Shown here piece by piece: positions 1 through 6,300 of a stretch of 36,590 nt of DNA. Both the position numbers and the translations under genes were made by a program. The notes beneath the pieces are model-generated. The model searched no databases. It was not told where the DNA came from and saw only the letters and a program-made list of their open reading frames with translations. Each line of letters begins with the position of its first letter. Positions within the stretch are counted from its first letter, which is position 1. The stretch is from Treponema sp. (GTDB lineage: Bacteria; Spirochaetota; Spirochaetia; Treponematales; Treponemataceae), in NCBI GenBank assembly GCA_017934745.1, contig JAGBIY010000037.1, positions 1-36,590 of the forward strand, read 5' to 3'.

Positions 1-141
1 CAAAACACTAAACATCGCAAGCGATGTTAACGCCACCGCGAAGTGGTACTGCCGTTTTGGGCAAGACTGCGCAAGCAGGCTGCGGTTCCCGCTGGGAGCT
101 TGTTTCTGCAACTACGATATGCAGAAACTCGACATTCGACC
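1..141 (+). repeat. Dispersed hairpin repeat, copy A (5' part cut by window edge)
   Basis: This is one of four related elements in the window. The conserved 3' part is present: GGGTTCCCGCTGGGAGCTTG-type sequence at about 83-102, then GTTTCTGC (102-109), a spacer and GCAGAAAC (121-128), ending in ACTCGACATTCGACC. The apex holds several small hairpins: CATCG/CGATG at 14-27, ACCGC/GTGGT with a G-U pair at 34-46, and CTGC-GCAA-GCAG at 67-78. CAAAAC at position 1 can pair with GTTTTG at 53-58, so the left arm should continue upstream of the window. It lies 5' of fabD in the same orientation. Confidence 0.85.
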
Positions 142-147
142 AGATAG

Positions 148-176
148 TTTTCAAACACGCGTTTTTTTTATATATT
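148..176 (+). promoter_or_regulatory. Candidate fabD promoter
   Basis: TTTTCA (148-153), a 17-nt spacer and TATATT (171-176) resemble a sigma-70 promoter with a weak -35 box. The predicted start of transcription is near 183, exactly at the edge of the inverted repeat at 184-214. Repeat copy A would lie upstream of this start and would not be in this transcript. A second promoter upstream of the window is possible. Confidence 0.5.
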
Positions 177-183
177 GAAGTTG

Positions 184-214
184 AAAATGACATTTTTTCA
201 ATTTTTGTCAAAAT
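184..214. promoter_or_regulatory. Candidate fab operator, copy 1
   Basis: TGACA (188-192) and TGTCA (206-210) are inverted repeats 13 bp apart. The 23-bp core differs by one base from the site at 2944-2966 in front of fabF. It lies at the predicted transcription start of fabD, where a bound repressor would block initiation. The cognate regulator is not in the window. The arm extension is less symmetric here than in the fabF copy. Confidence 0.65.
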
Positions 215-234
215 AAACTTTTAGGAGTATGAAA

Positions 235-1194
235 ATGGCCAAGAAATTCGCTTACCTTTTCCCGGGACAGGGAGCACAGGCACCTGGAATGATAAAGGAT
301 GTCGCCGAGAATTCCGCGAGCGCGATGAAGGTTGTCGAGGATGTTTCCGCCCTCATCGATGTCGATATGAAGAAACTCATGTGGGAGTCCGACGCAGCCG
401 AGCTGAGCCGCTCCGACAATTCGCAGATTGCAATCACGACCGCTTCCATCGCAATCATGGCCGCCCTCAAGGACAAGGGAATCGAGCCTTCCGCCGCGAT
501 GGGATTCTCACTCGGAGAGTTCCCTGCCTTGTACGCCGCGGGTGTGCTTTCGTTCGAGAGCGTCATCAAGGTCGTCCGCCAGCGCGGTCTCATCATGCAG
601 AAGGTCTGCGAGGAAATCGCCGCCGAGAACGAGGGGCACGCTCCTGGAATGAGCGCGATTCTCGGACTTCCGCCAGAGAAGGTCGTTGAAATCGCCAAGG
701 GAATCAAGGACGCGTACGCCGCCAACATGAACTCTGTGAAGCAGACTGTAATCTCCGGCACGTTCGACGCTCTCGGACAGGCGGAGGAAGCCGCCAAGGC
801 TGCCGGTGCCCGCCGCGCGGTGCGCTTGGCCGTCGCAGGTCCGTTCCACTCTCCGCTCATGCAGAAGGCCGCGGACGAGTTCGAGAAGGTACTCGCCGAT
901 GTTGAGTTCGCCGACCCGAAAATCCACCTCTTCTCGAATGTCACAGGAAAAGAGGTCGTGAAGGGCGCCGACGCGAAAGCCAGCGCGGTTCTCCATTTGA
1001 CGCATCCGGTCTTGTGGACCGACGAAGAGGCTGTCCTCGCCAACATCGTCTCTGTGGAGGGCGGTGTCGATTCTTGGTCTGTAATCGAGCCGGGTCCTGG
1101 AAAGGTTCTTTCAGGACTTTGGGGACAGACGGAATTCGGAGCGAGCCTCGCTTCAAGCCCAATCAACACATGGGAAGCTGTTTCTGCTTTGTGA
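235..1194 (+). CDS. fabD: Malonyl-CoA:ACP transacylase
   Basis: FabD moves malonyl groups from CoA to acyl carrier protein in the cytoplasm, supplying extender units for fatty-acid synthesis. The 319-residue product starts with the LFPGQGAQ motif. It has the nucleophile Ser92 in GFSLGE, Arg117 in QRG and His205 in GPFHSPLM. Family members usually read GHSLGE; here Phe91 replaces the His before the nucleophile. The ATG at 235 is preferred over the in-frame ATG at 229 because AGGAG at 223-227 is 7 nt from 235 but only 1 nt from 229. fabF uses the same AGGAG-to-ATG spacing. fabG follows after 29 nt. No acpP gene lies in this cluster. Confidence 0.93.
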   Translation: MAKKFAYLFPGQGAQAPGMIKDVAENSASAMKVVEDVSALIDVDMKKLMWESDAAELSRSDNSQIAITTASIAIMAALKDKGIEPSAAMGFSLGEFPALYAAGVLSFESVIKVVRQRGLIMQKVCEEIAAENEGHAPGMSAILGLPPEKVVEIAKGIKDAYAANMNSVKQTVISGTFDALGQAEEAAKAAGARRAVRLAVAGPFHSPLMQKAADEFEKVLADVEFADPKIHLFSNVTGKEVVKGADAKASAVLHLTHPVLWTDEEAVLANIVSVEGGVDSWSVIEPGPGKVLSGLWGQTEFGASLASSPINTWEAVSAL

Positions 1195-1223
1195 TTCGCC
1201 AGATGATTTAAAAGGAGATTTGA

Positions 1224-1970
1224 ATGGCACTTTTGGAAAACAAGAAAGCCCTCGTCACTGGTTCCTCAAGGGGAATCGGAAGGGGAATCGTTGAGAAGTA
1301 TCTTTCTGAAGGCTGCGAGGTCTGGGGACTCTGCTCCAAGCCTAGCGCCGCGAAGGAGGAGCTTGAGAAGCTTGCGGCCGAGAAGGGAGTCGCCTTCCAT
1401 GAAATCTACGCCGACGTGGGAAACGCCGAGAACGTGACCGAGGTCGTCAAGAACGCTTTGGCTGCGTCCGGCGGTTTCGACATCCTCGTGAACAACGCAG
1501 GAATCACCCGCGACGGACTTTCGTTCAGGATGAAGAAGGAGGACTGGGACGACGTTCTCAGAATCAACCTCACTTCCGCTTTCCTCATCTGCCAGATTGT
1601 CTCGAACGACATGATTCGCAAGCGCAAGGGCTCCATCATCAACATGGCTTCGATTGTCGGAATCCACGGAAACGGCGGACAGGTGAACTATTCGGCTTCC
1701 AAGGGCGGACTCATCGCCTACTCGAAGTCGCTCGCGGCCGAGGTCGGAAGCCGCGGCGTGAGGGTGAACGCAATCGCTCCGGGCTTCATCGCGACCGACA
1801 TGACCGCTGTCCTCAAGGAGGATTTGCAGAAGGCCATGATAGAGCGCATTCCGTTGAAGCGCGCCGGAACTCCAGAGGACATCGCCAACGCGGCCTTGTA
1901 TCTCGGAAGCGACTTGAGCGAGTACGTCACCGCCCAGGTTCTCGGCGTGGACGGAGGAATGGGAGCTTGA
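1224..1970 (+). CDS. fabG: 3-oxoacyl-ACP reductase
   Basis: FabG is the NADPH-dependent short-chain dehydrogenase that reduces 3-oxoacyl-ACP to 3-hydroxyacyl-ACP. The 248-residue protein has the classical length. It shows the nucleotide-binding TGSSRGIG motif at residues 12-19, NNAG at 90-93, and a full catalytic set Asn115, Ser143, Tyr156 and Lys160 (YSASK). The C terminus ends VLGVDGGMGA, typical of the family. AAGGAG lies just before the ATG. It is the second gene of the fabD unit and the OmpA-domain gene follows after 34 nt. SDR enzymes are a large family, but position next to fabD makes FabG the clear choice. Confidence 0.94.
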   Translation: MALLENKKALVTGSSRGIGRGIVEKYLSEGCEVWGLCSKPSAAKEELEKLAAEKGVAFHEIYADVGNAENVTEVVKNALAASGGFDILVNNAGITRDGLSFRMKKEDWDDVLRINLTSAFLICQIVSNDMIRKRKGSIINMASIVGIHGNGGQVNYSASKGGLIAYSKSLAAEVGSRGVRVNAIAPGFIATDMTAVLKEDLQKAMIERIPLKRAGTPEDIANAALYLGSDLSEYVTAQVLGVDGGMGA

Positions 1971-2004
1971 TTCGTTGATTTTGATTTAGTGAATTGAACG
2001 GAAG

Positions 2005-2541
2005 ATGGTCTATATCGATTTGCTGAAGTACAGGGATTTCATGGTTTCTTCTCTGCTCGTCGAGGCGTTTGTCGTTTTGGCCATCGTTGTTCTTTCAAAA
2101 AAAATCCAGCGGGGACGAAAAGTCCCCAGTCAAAAAAAACGCTTGCCTTCGTCTGTTTCCATTGGAAGAAACAAGGAGGGCAAGCGTTTTTTGAATTTCA
2201 AGAGCCTTCGTTTCGTCGGGGATGCAAGCGCGCTGATTCCCGGTCAGGAGTCTGTCTTGGACGAGATTGCCGAGACGATTCTTTCACCAGACTTTTCCGG
2301 CCGGAATTTCAAGATAATCGGCCACACCTGCTTCACGGGAAGACTCTGCGACGAGGAATTCTCAAGGAAACTCTCGCTTGAGCGCGCCGAGACGATTGCC
2401 GCCGAGCTTTTCAAGCGGAAAGTCCCGAAAAAGCGCGTGCACTGCATCGGAAAGGGCTACACCGACCCGGTCGTGAAAAATCCTTTGACCAACGAGCAGG
2501 CCGCCATGAACCGGCGCGTCGAGATTGTCGTCGACGAGTGA
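2005..2541 (+). CDS. Membrane-anchored OmpA-domain protein
   Basis: The 178-residue protein begins with one hydrophobic segment (about residues 14-30, LLVEAFVVLAIVVL), then a basic linker, then an OmpA C-terminal-like domain over about residues 60-178. Domain hallmarks include FKIIGHT, LSLERAETIAAELF, VHCIGKGYTDPV and NRRVEIVV. Such domains bind peptidoglycan, so the predicted location is inner-membrane anchored with a periplasmic domain, as in MotB-like or Pal-like proteins. No lipobox is seen. The start is uncertain: the ATG at 2005 has only a weak GGAAG ahead of it, and ATG 2041 with AGGG upstream is an alternative that keeps the membrane segment. It trails fabG by 34 nt and is probably cotranscribed. 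Confidence 0.8.
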   Translation: MVYIDLLKYRDFMVSSLLVEAFVVLAIVVLSKKIQRGRKVPSQKKRLPSSVSIGRNKEGKRFLNFKSLRFVGDASALIPGQESVLDEIAETILSPDFSGRNFKIIGHTCFTGRLCDEEFSRKLSLERAETIAAELFKRKVPKKRVHCIGKGYTDPVVKNPLTNEQAAMNRRVEIVVDE

Positions 2542-2545
2542 CTTT

Positions 2546-2797
2546 CTACTGCCTGACTTCTATTCCGTCGAGGATTCCCTGGTAGTTCGTGTTCTTGAGC
2601 TTGAACACCAACGCCCCCTGTTCGTCCTGCGAAATCTCAATTCCAGACTCAATCCAGTTCCCGTCTCCGTCCTTCACCTCGAATTTGTCCCCGAATTCAA
2701 GTGATGTGAGAGGCGCGCCTTCCTCCGGTTCCGTTATCCAGAATTTTCCAGAGTTGATGTCGAACGTCAAAAGCCCCTCTATTTTTTCCTTTTCCAT
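2546..2797 (-). CDS. Small hypothetical protein, possibly DUF5348-like
   Basis: An 83-residue cytoplasmic protein without signal or membrane segment. It has a beta-rich look: short stretches such as LLTFDINSGKFWI, SLEFGDKFEVKDGDGNW and ALVFKLKN, ending YQGILDGIEVRQ. The layout (front strand, W-x(n)-RIE-like segment, closing G-x-VR) resembles the small DUF5348 family, which I suggest only tentatively. I chose the ATG at 2797 because GGAGG precedes it by 6 nt. An in-frame upstream ATG at 2833 would add 12 residues without a ribosome binding site. It converges on the OmpA-domain gene with a 4-bp gap. Its function is unknown. Confidence 0.72.
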   Translation of the reverse strand: MEKEKIEGLLTFDINSGKFWITEPEEGAPLTSLEFGDKFEVKDGDGNWIESGIEISQDEQGALVFKLKNTNYQGILDGIEVRQ

Positions 2798-2901
2798 TTT
2801 TGCCTCCGTTGCGTTTTTTCTAACTTTAATCATTTTATGGAAGATGTCTACAGAGCCTTCCCCGAAAATCGAATAAATTCATTTTCAAATCGGCGGTCAT
2901 C

Positions 2902-2930
2902 TTGAATAAAAAAATCAAGTTCTATAAGAT
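2902..2930 (+). promoter_or_regulatory. Candidate fabF promoter in the 2798-3193 gap
   Basis: TTGAAT (2902-2907) and TAAGAT (2925-2930) are 17 nt apart. The predicted start near 2937 coincides with the left edge of the inverted repeat at 2940-2970. The 396-bp gap before fabF therefore holds promoter, operator-like site, hairpin repeat copy B (3026-3163) and the AGGAG at 3182-3186. The leader of about 257 nt would contain the whole hairpin repeat. Confidence 0.5.
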
Positions 2931-2939
2931 TCAAAAATG

Positions 2940-2970
2940 AAAATGACATTTTTTCAAATTTTGTCATTTT
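2940..2970. promoter_or_regulatory. Candidate fab operator, copy 2
   Basis: AAAATGACA (2940-2948) and TGTCATTTT (2962-2970) form a perfect 9-bp inverted repeat with a 13-bp spacer. The inner 23 bp match the site before fabD at 22 of 23 positions, including the non-palindromic spacer, which suggests recognition by one regulator or a recent common origin. It sits at the predicted start of fabF transcription. It does not resemble the FapR, FabT or FadR sites I know. Confidence 0.7.
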
Positions 2971-3025
2971 CAATTTAATTTAGAATTTATTTTTGAATGC
3001 AAAAATCGAGTTTTTTACACAGAAA

Positions 3026-3163
3026 TGGCCGAAGCAAGCGGAAGCGGGGTTCTGCTCATGGAAACACTCTGCCACCGCGAAGCGGTACAGCCGTTTCCGT
3101 GAGCAGGTTCCCGCTGGGAGCTTGTTTCGGCAACTACGATATATTCAAACTCGATATTCTGCC
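3026..3163 (+). repeat. Dispersed hairpin repeat, copy B (fabF leader)
   Basis: A long imperfect hairpin. The outer stem is GCCGAAGC (3028-3035) with GTTTCGGC (3124-3131); in the other copies the same stem is GCAGAAAC with GTTTCTGC, so both sides changed together. The middle stem is AGCGGGG with TCCCGCT. The apical stem is 14 bp (3052-3065 with 3093-3106, one G-U). An inner hairpin CTG...CAG (3069-3071 with 3088-3090) encloses ACCGC-GAA-GCGGT. The last part of the element ends 30 nt before the fabF start codon. Confidence 0.88.
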
Positions 3164-3193
3164 TTTGAAAAATACCCTTGTAGGAGATTGAAA

Positions 3194-4441
3194 ATGAGAA
3201 GAGTGGTTGTAACAGGTTTGGGTTGCGTTTCGCCTTTGGGAAATTCCGTGGAAGAGACATGGGCCGGAATCAAGGCCGGAAAGAGTGGAATCGACACGAT
3301 AACGCACTATGACAATGCGAATTTCAAAGTGAAGTACGCCGCCGAGGTCAAGAATTTCAAGGCATCGGACTACATGGACTCGTCGGCCGCCCGCAAGATG
3401 GCTTTGTACACGCAGTACGCCGTGGCGGCTGCCAAGATGGCTCTCGATGATTCCGACTTGATGGGCAAGGCCGACATTCTTGAGGACACTGCCGTATATC
3501 TCGGAGTCGGAATCGGAGGTCTCGAGGTCACTGAGAACACGATGAAGGCCTATTTCGACTCGAACCAGACACGCATGTCTCCTATGACGATTCCTATGCT
3601 CATCCCGAACGAGGGCGCGGGCAACATCTCCATGGCTTTCGGACTGCACGGAGCCACACACACTGTCGCCACGGCCTGCGCCTCTGGAACCGACGCGATT
3701 GGAAACGCTCTCGACGAAATCCGCTCAGGCCGCTACGACGTGATTCTCGCCGGTGGAGCTGAAAGCACACAGTGCGGATACGCGAACTTGGGATTCAACA
3801 TGCTCCATGCCCTTTCTTCAGGCTTCGCCGACGACCCTTCAAAATCAAGCCGTCCGTTCGACAAGAAACGCGATGGATTCATCATGGGCGAAGGCTCCAC
3901 GATTCTCGTCCTTGAGGAATACGAGCACGCAAAGAAGCGCGGCGCGAAAATCTACGCCGAGGTCGCGGGATACGGCGCGTCCAGCGACGGCTACCACCTC
4001 ACGGCTCCTAACCCGGACGGAATCTGCGGAGCGAAGTGCATGACAATCGCCATGAAGGACGCTGGCGTGAAACCGGAGGACGTCACCTACTACAACGCCC
4101 ACGGAACTTCAACAAAATTGAACGACTCCGGCGAGACGAAGATGCTCCACATCGCTTTCGGAGAAGCCGCCAAGAAACTCCACATCTCTTCCACAAAGTC
4201 GATGACTGGACACTGCCTCGGAAACGCAGGTTCCCTTGAGGCGATGGTCTGCATCAAGGCGATTCAGGATTCGTACATCCCTGCCACAATCAACCTCGAC
4301 GAGCCTGACGTGGAAGGCGGATGCGACCTCGACTACACTCCGAACGTGGGCCTCAATCAGAATGTCGATGTCGCCATGAGCGCGAACTTCGGATTCGGCG
4401 GCCACAACGGCTGCTTGGTCTTCAAGAAGGTTTCTGAGTAA
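3194..4441 (+). CDS. fabF: 3-oxoacyl-ACP synthase II
   Basis: FabF is the condensing enzyme that elongates acyl-ACP with malonyl-ACP. The 415-residue protein has the thiolase-fold triad at the expected spacing: Cys162 in TACASG, His303 in NAHGTST and His340 in SMTGH. The start at 3194 has AGGAG 7 nt upstream and gives MRRVVVTGLG, the normal N terminus. Reading further upstream to 2993 would translate the hairpin repeat and adds 67 residues foreign to the family, so I reject that. fabZ follows after 11 nt. Candidate regulation is through the inverted repeat at the promoter and possibly the structured leader. Confidence 0.95.
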   Translation: MRRVVVTGLGCVSPLGNSVEETWAGIKAGKSGIDTITHYDNANFKVKYAAEVKNFKASDYMDSSAARKMALYTQYAVAAAKMALDDSDLMGKADILEDTAVYLGVGIGGLEVTENTMKAYFDSNQTRMSPMTIPMLIPNEGAGNISMAFGLHGATHTVATACASGTDAIGNALDEIRSGRYDVILAGGAESTQCGYANLGFNMLHALSSGFADDPSKSSRPFDKKRDGFIMGEGSTILVLEEYEHAKKRGAKIYAEVAGYGASSDGYHLTAPNPDGICGAKCMTIAMKDAGVKPEDVTYYNAHGTSTKLNDSGETKMLHIAFGEAAKKLHISSTKSMTGHCLGNAGSLEAMVCIKAIQDSYIPATINLDEPDVEGGCDLDYTPNVGLNQNVDVAMSANFGFGGHNGCLVFKKVSE

Positions 4442-4452
4442 GGAGTAAAGAG

Positions 4453-4890
4453 ATGGCTGATTTACCATTCACGAACATAGAGACGCTGCTTCCTCACAGG
4501 AAACCTTTCCTTTTCGTCGATTCAATCGATTCCTTCGACGACAACGGAGCTGTCTGCACGAGGAAATTCACTGATGACGACTTCTTCTTCAAGGGGCATT
4601 TCCCTGAGTATCCTGTCGTTCCCGGCGTAATCTTGATTGAGACGATGGCGCAGGGCGGCGGAGCGGCTTTGAGCCTGCAGGGAAAATTCGACGAGGGAAG
4701 CCTCTTCTTCCTCGCCACTGTTAACAACGTCAAATTCAAGCACCAGGTTCGTCCGGGCGACACTGTGCGCATGGAAATCGTGAACAAGCGCGTTTCAAAG
4801 AACATGATTGTTCAGGAAGGAAAAGCGTACGTCGGTGAGACATTGTGCGCGCAGGCCGAGTGGATGTGCCTCGTCGGAAAGGGCAACTGA
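4453..4890 (+). CDS. fabZ: 3-hydroxyacyl-ACP dehydratase
   Basis: FabZ dehydrates 3-hydroxyacyl-ACP to trans-2-enoyl-ACP with a hot-dog fold. The 145-residue length is typical. The N-terminal LLPHRKPFLFVD motif is present, with catalytic His49 in FKGHFPEYPVVPG and Glu63 in LIETMAQ. The substrate-tunnel region VNNVKFKHQVRPGD is also recognisable. AAGGAG precedes the ATG. It is cotranscribed with fabF (11 nt apart) and is followed after 15 nt by an exported protein of unknown role. Together with fabD and fabG this covers malonyl loading, condensation, ketoreduction and dehydration; the enoyl reductase and ACP genes are elsewhere. Confidence 0.94.
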   Translation: MADLPFTNIETLLPHRKPFLFVDSIDSFDDNGAVCTRKFTDDDFFFKGHFPEYPVVPGVILIETMAQGGGAALSLQGKFDEGSLFFLATVNNVKFKHQVRPGDTVRMEIVNKRVSKNMIVQEGKAYVGETLCAQAEWMCLVGKGN

Positions 4891-4905
4891 CGGCGGGAGG
4901 TTCGT

Positions 4906-5490
4906 ATGAAGAAGATTTTCGCGGTTGCCGCGGCTTTCCTCGTGGCTTTCTCAGTTTGGGGCAAGAGCGTCATAAACGAGACTGTCTCCGACGACGGAAA
5001 ACATTCCTACACTGAGCGCATCGGCACACTCGCAAAAAATGGCGTCAAGGACGAGATTGTCTTGGTCAACTCTTCTTCGCGCACTCTTGGAAACGTGACG
5101 TGCACGCTTTCCTTGGGCGGAAAGAGCCACACGCTCCGCTCTATTCCTTCCATCGCCCCCGGCGAGACCAGGGATTTCGGCGGCATCTACGACGACGATT
5201 TGGACGAGGAGCTTTACGGAGCTTTCGGGCGTGCGGGCCGGTTCGCGTCTTCCAACAAGAGCGAGCTTTCGTTCGCCCTCTCGTTCGGTGCTGAGAACAA
5301 TGCGGTGCGCGTGGCAAGAGTCTACCAGCACAAGGACAACCTGTGCTTCGAGATTGTCGATTCCGCTTCCGCTTCTTCTTCGTCCCAGCCTTCGTCGGCG
5401 GCCTCCGGCTCTTCCGAACCGCAGAAGGTGGTAATCGACGGCCAGGCCTACATCCTCGTTGACGGCCAAGCGTACAAGGTGAACGAATAG
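4906..5490 (+). CDS. Exported protein of unknown function
   Basis: A 194-residue protein with a clear type I signal peptide (MKK, then hydrophobic IFAVAAAFLVAFSVWG, likely cleaved near residue 19). The mature part begins with a beta-rich region (residues about 25-140) containing LVNSSSRTLGNVTCTLSLGGKSH, which resembles small Ig-like or carbohydrate-module sheets but matches no family I can name. A Ser/Ala-rich linker lies at about 145-168. The C terminus repeats the short phrase DGQAY twice. GGGAGG precedes the ATG, which is 15 nt after fabZ, and a strong terminator follows, so it is the last gene of the fabF unit. Its periplasmic or surface location is inferred. Confidence 0.75.
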   Translation: MKKIFAVAAAFLVAFSVWGKSVINETVSDDGKHSYTERIGTLAKNGVKDEIVLVNSSSRTLGNVTCTLSLGGKSHTLRSIPSIAPGETRDFGGIYDDDLDEELYGAFGRAGRFASSNKSELSFALSFGAENNAVRVARVYQHKDNLCFEIVDSASASSSSQPSSAASGSSEPQKVVIDGQAYILVDGQAYKVNE

Positions 5491-5510
5491 AGGCATTCCG
5501 CCAAACGCAA

Positions 5511-5577
5511 AAAAGGACGTGGCTTCTTTCCTTTGTTTATGAGGGAAAATACGCCGCGTCCTTTTTCGTCTTTTTTC
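5511..5577 (+). terminator. Terminator after the fabF unit
   Basis: AAAAGGACGTGGC (5511-5523) pairs with GCCGCGTCCTTTT (5553-5565) with one G-U, giving a 13-bp stem with a smaller nested hairpin in the loop and T-rich sequence after it. The A-rich left flank makes it a plausible bidirectional terminator, also serving the reverse thiQ gene ending at 5587. Confidence 0.8.
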
Positions 5578-5586
5578 AGAACTTCC

Positions 5587-6300
5587 CTAGAATTTTTCTA
5601 TTCCAAAGTCTTCTGGATTTCCTTCCCATTTTATCTTCCCTTTTTCTATCAGAACAACTTTGTCGCAGATGGACTTCGCCTCTTCGATGTCGTGCGTGAC
5701 CATTATTCCCGTGAAGCCGAATGCTTTCTGCAAATCCCTTATGAGTGCGGCGAGCTTCTTCCTGAGCGGTGCGTCCAGTGCCGAAAGCGGTTCGTCGAAC
5801 AGCACGAGCTTGGGCTTCATTATGAGAGTCCTCGCCAAAGAGACCCTCTGCGCTTCTCCTCCCGACAGCGTGTCCGGGTAGCGTTTGCCGAATCCCTCAA
5901 GGTTGAATTTTTTGAGAAATTCATTGGCTTTTTCCCTCGCAAGTTTCTTCTTCATTCCCGCAGAGACCAGACCGTATGAAACGTTGTCCTCCACCGTCAG
6001 GTGCTCGAAGAGCGATGGCGACTGGCTGACCATGCCCAAGCCCCTCCGAGAAGGCCGCTCTGTTTCGATTCTCCTTCCGTCTAGTTCTATCCTCGTTCCA
6101 TTTCCTTCGTCTTTTCCTTCGTCAGGCGTCTCAAGTCCCGCTATCATCCTGAGCACGGTCGACTTTCCGCTTCCGCTCGGACCGACGATTGCCGTCATCG
6201 AATTTTTTCCACAGCTGAACGACACGTCTATCTTGGCCGAGTCGAATGTCTTCCTCAAATTCTCTGCCGAGAAGTACGCTTTCTCTTCTTTTTCAATCAT
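5587..6300 (-). CDS. thiQ: Thiamine ABC transporter ATPase
   Basis: The cytoplasmic ATPase of a binding-protein-dependent importer, 237 residues. It has Walker A GPSGSGKST (40-48), Q-loop VSQSPSLFEHLTVEDNV, signature LSGGEAQR (145-152), Walker B LVLFDEPLSALD with Glu170, and switch His203 in VTHDIEEA. There is no TOBE or other C-terminal domain, as in ThiQ. The start at 6300 overlaps the thiP stop as ATGA, indicating translational coupling. The longer open frame upstream, inside thiP, is not coding. Assignment to thiamine rests on the ThiB-like binding protein of the same operon. Confidence 0.87.
   Translation of the reverse strand: MIEKEEKAYFSAENLRKTFDSAKIDVSFSCGKNSMTAIVGPSGSGKSTVLRMIAGLETPDEGKDEGNGTRIELDGRRIETERPSRRGLGMVSQSPSLFEHLTVEDNVSYGLVSAGMKKKLAREKANEFLKKFNLEGFGKRYPDTLSGGEAQRVSLARTLIMKPKLVLFDEPLSALDAPLRKKLAALIRDLQKAFGFTGIMVTHDIEEAKSICDKVVLIEKGKIKWEGNPEDFGIEKF

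Noticed and set aside
1..141. Repeats as integron attC sites
   Set aside because: attC sites have variable palindromes, which is similar, but no RYYYAAC/GTTRRRY core ends, no cassette spacing and no integrase are seen, and the elements precede housekeeping genes.
1195..1223. A missing acpP gene between fabD and fabG
   Set aside because: Only 29 bp lie there, and no ACP-like frame with a DSL motif was found in the fab region, so ACP is encoded elsewhere.
2993..3193. 67-residue N-terminal extension of FabF
   Set aside because: It translates the hairpin repeat, lacks a ribosome binding site and is foreign to the family. AGGAG supports ATG 3194.
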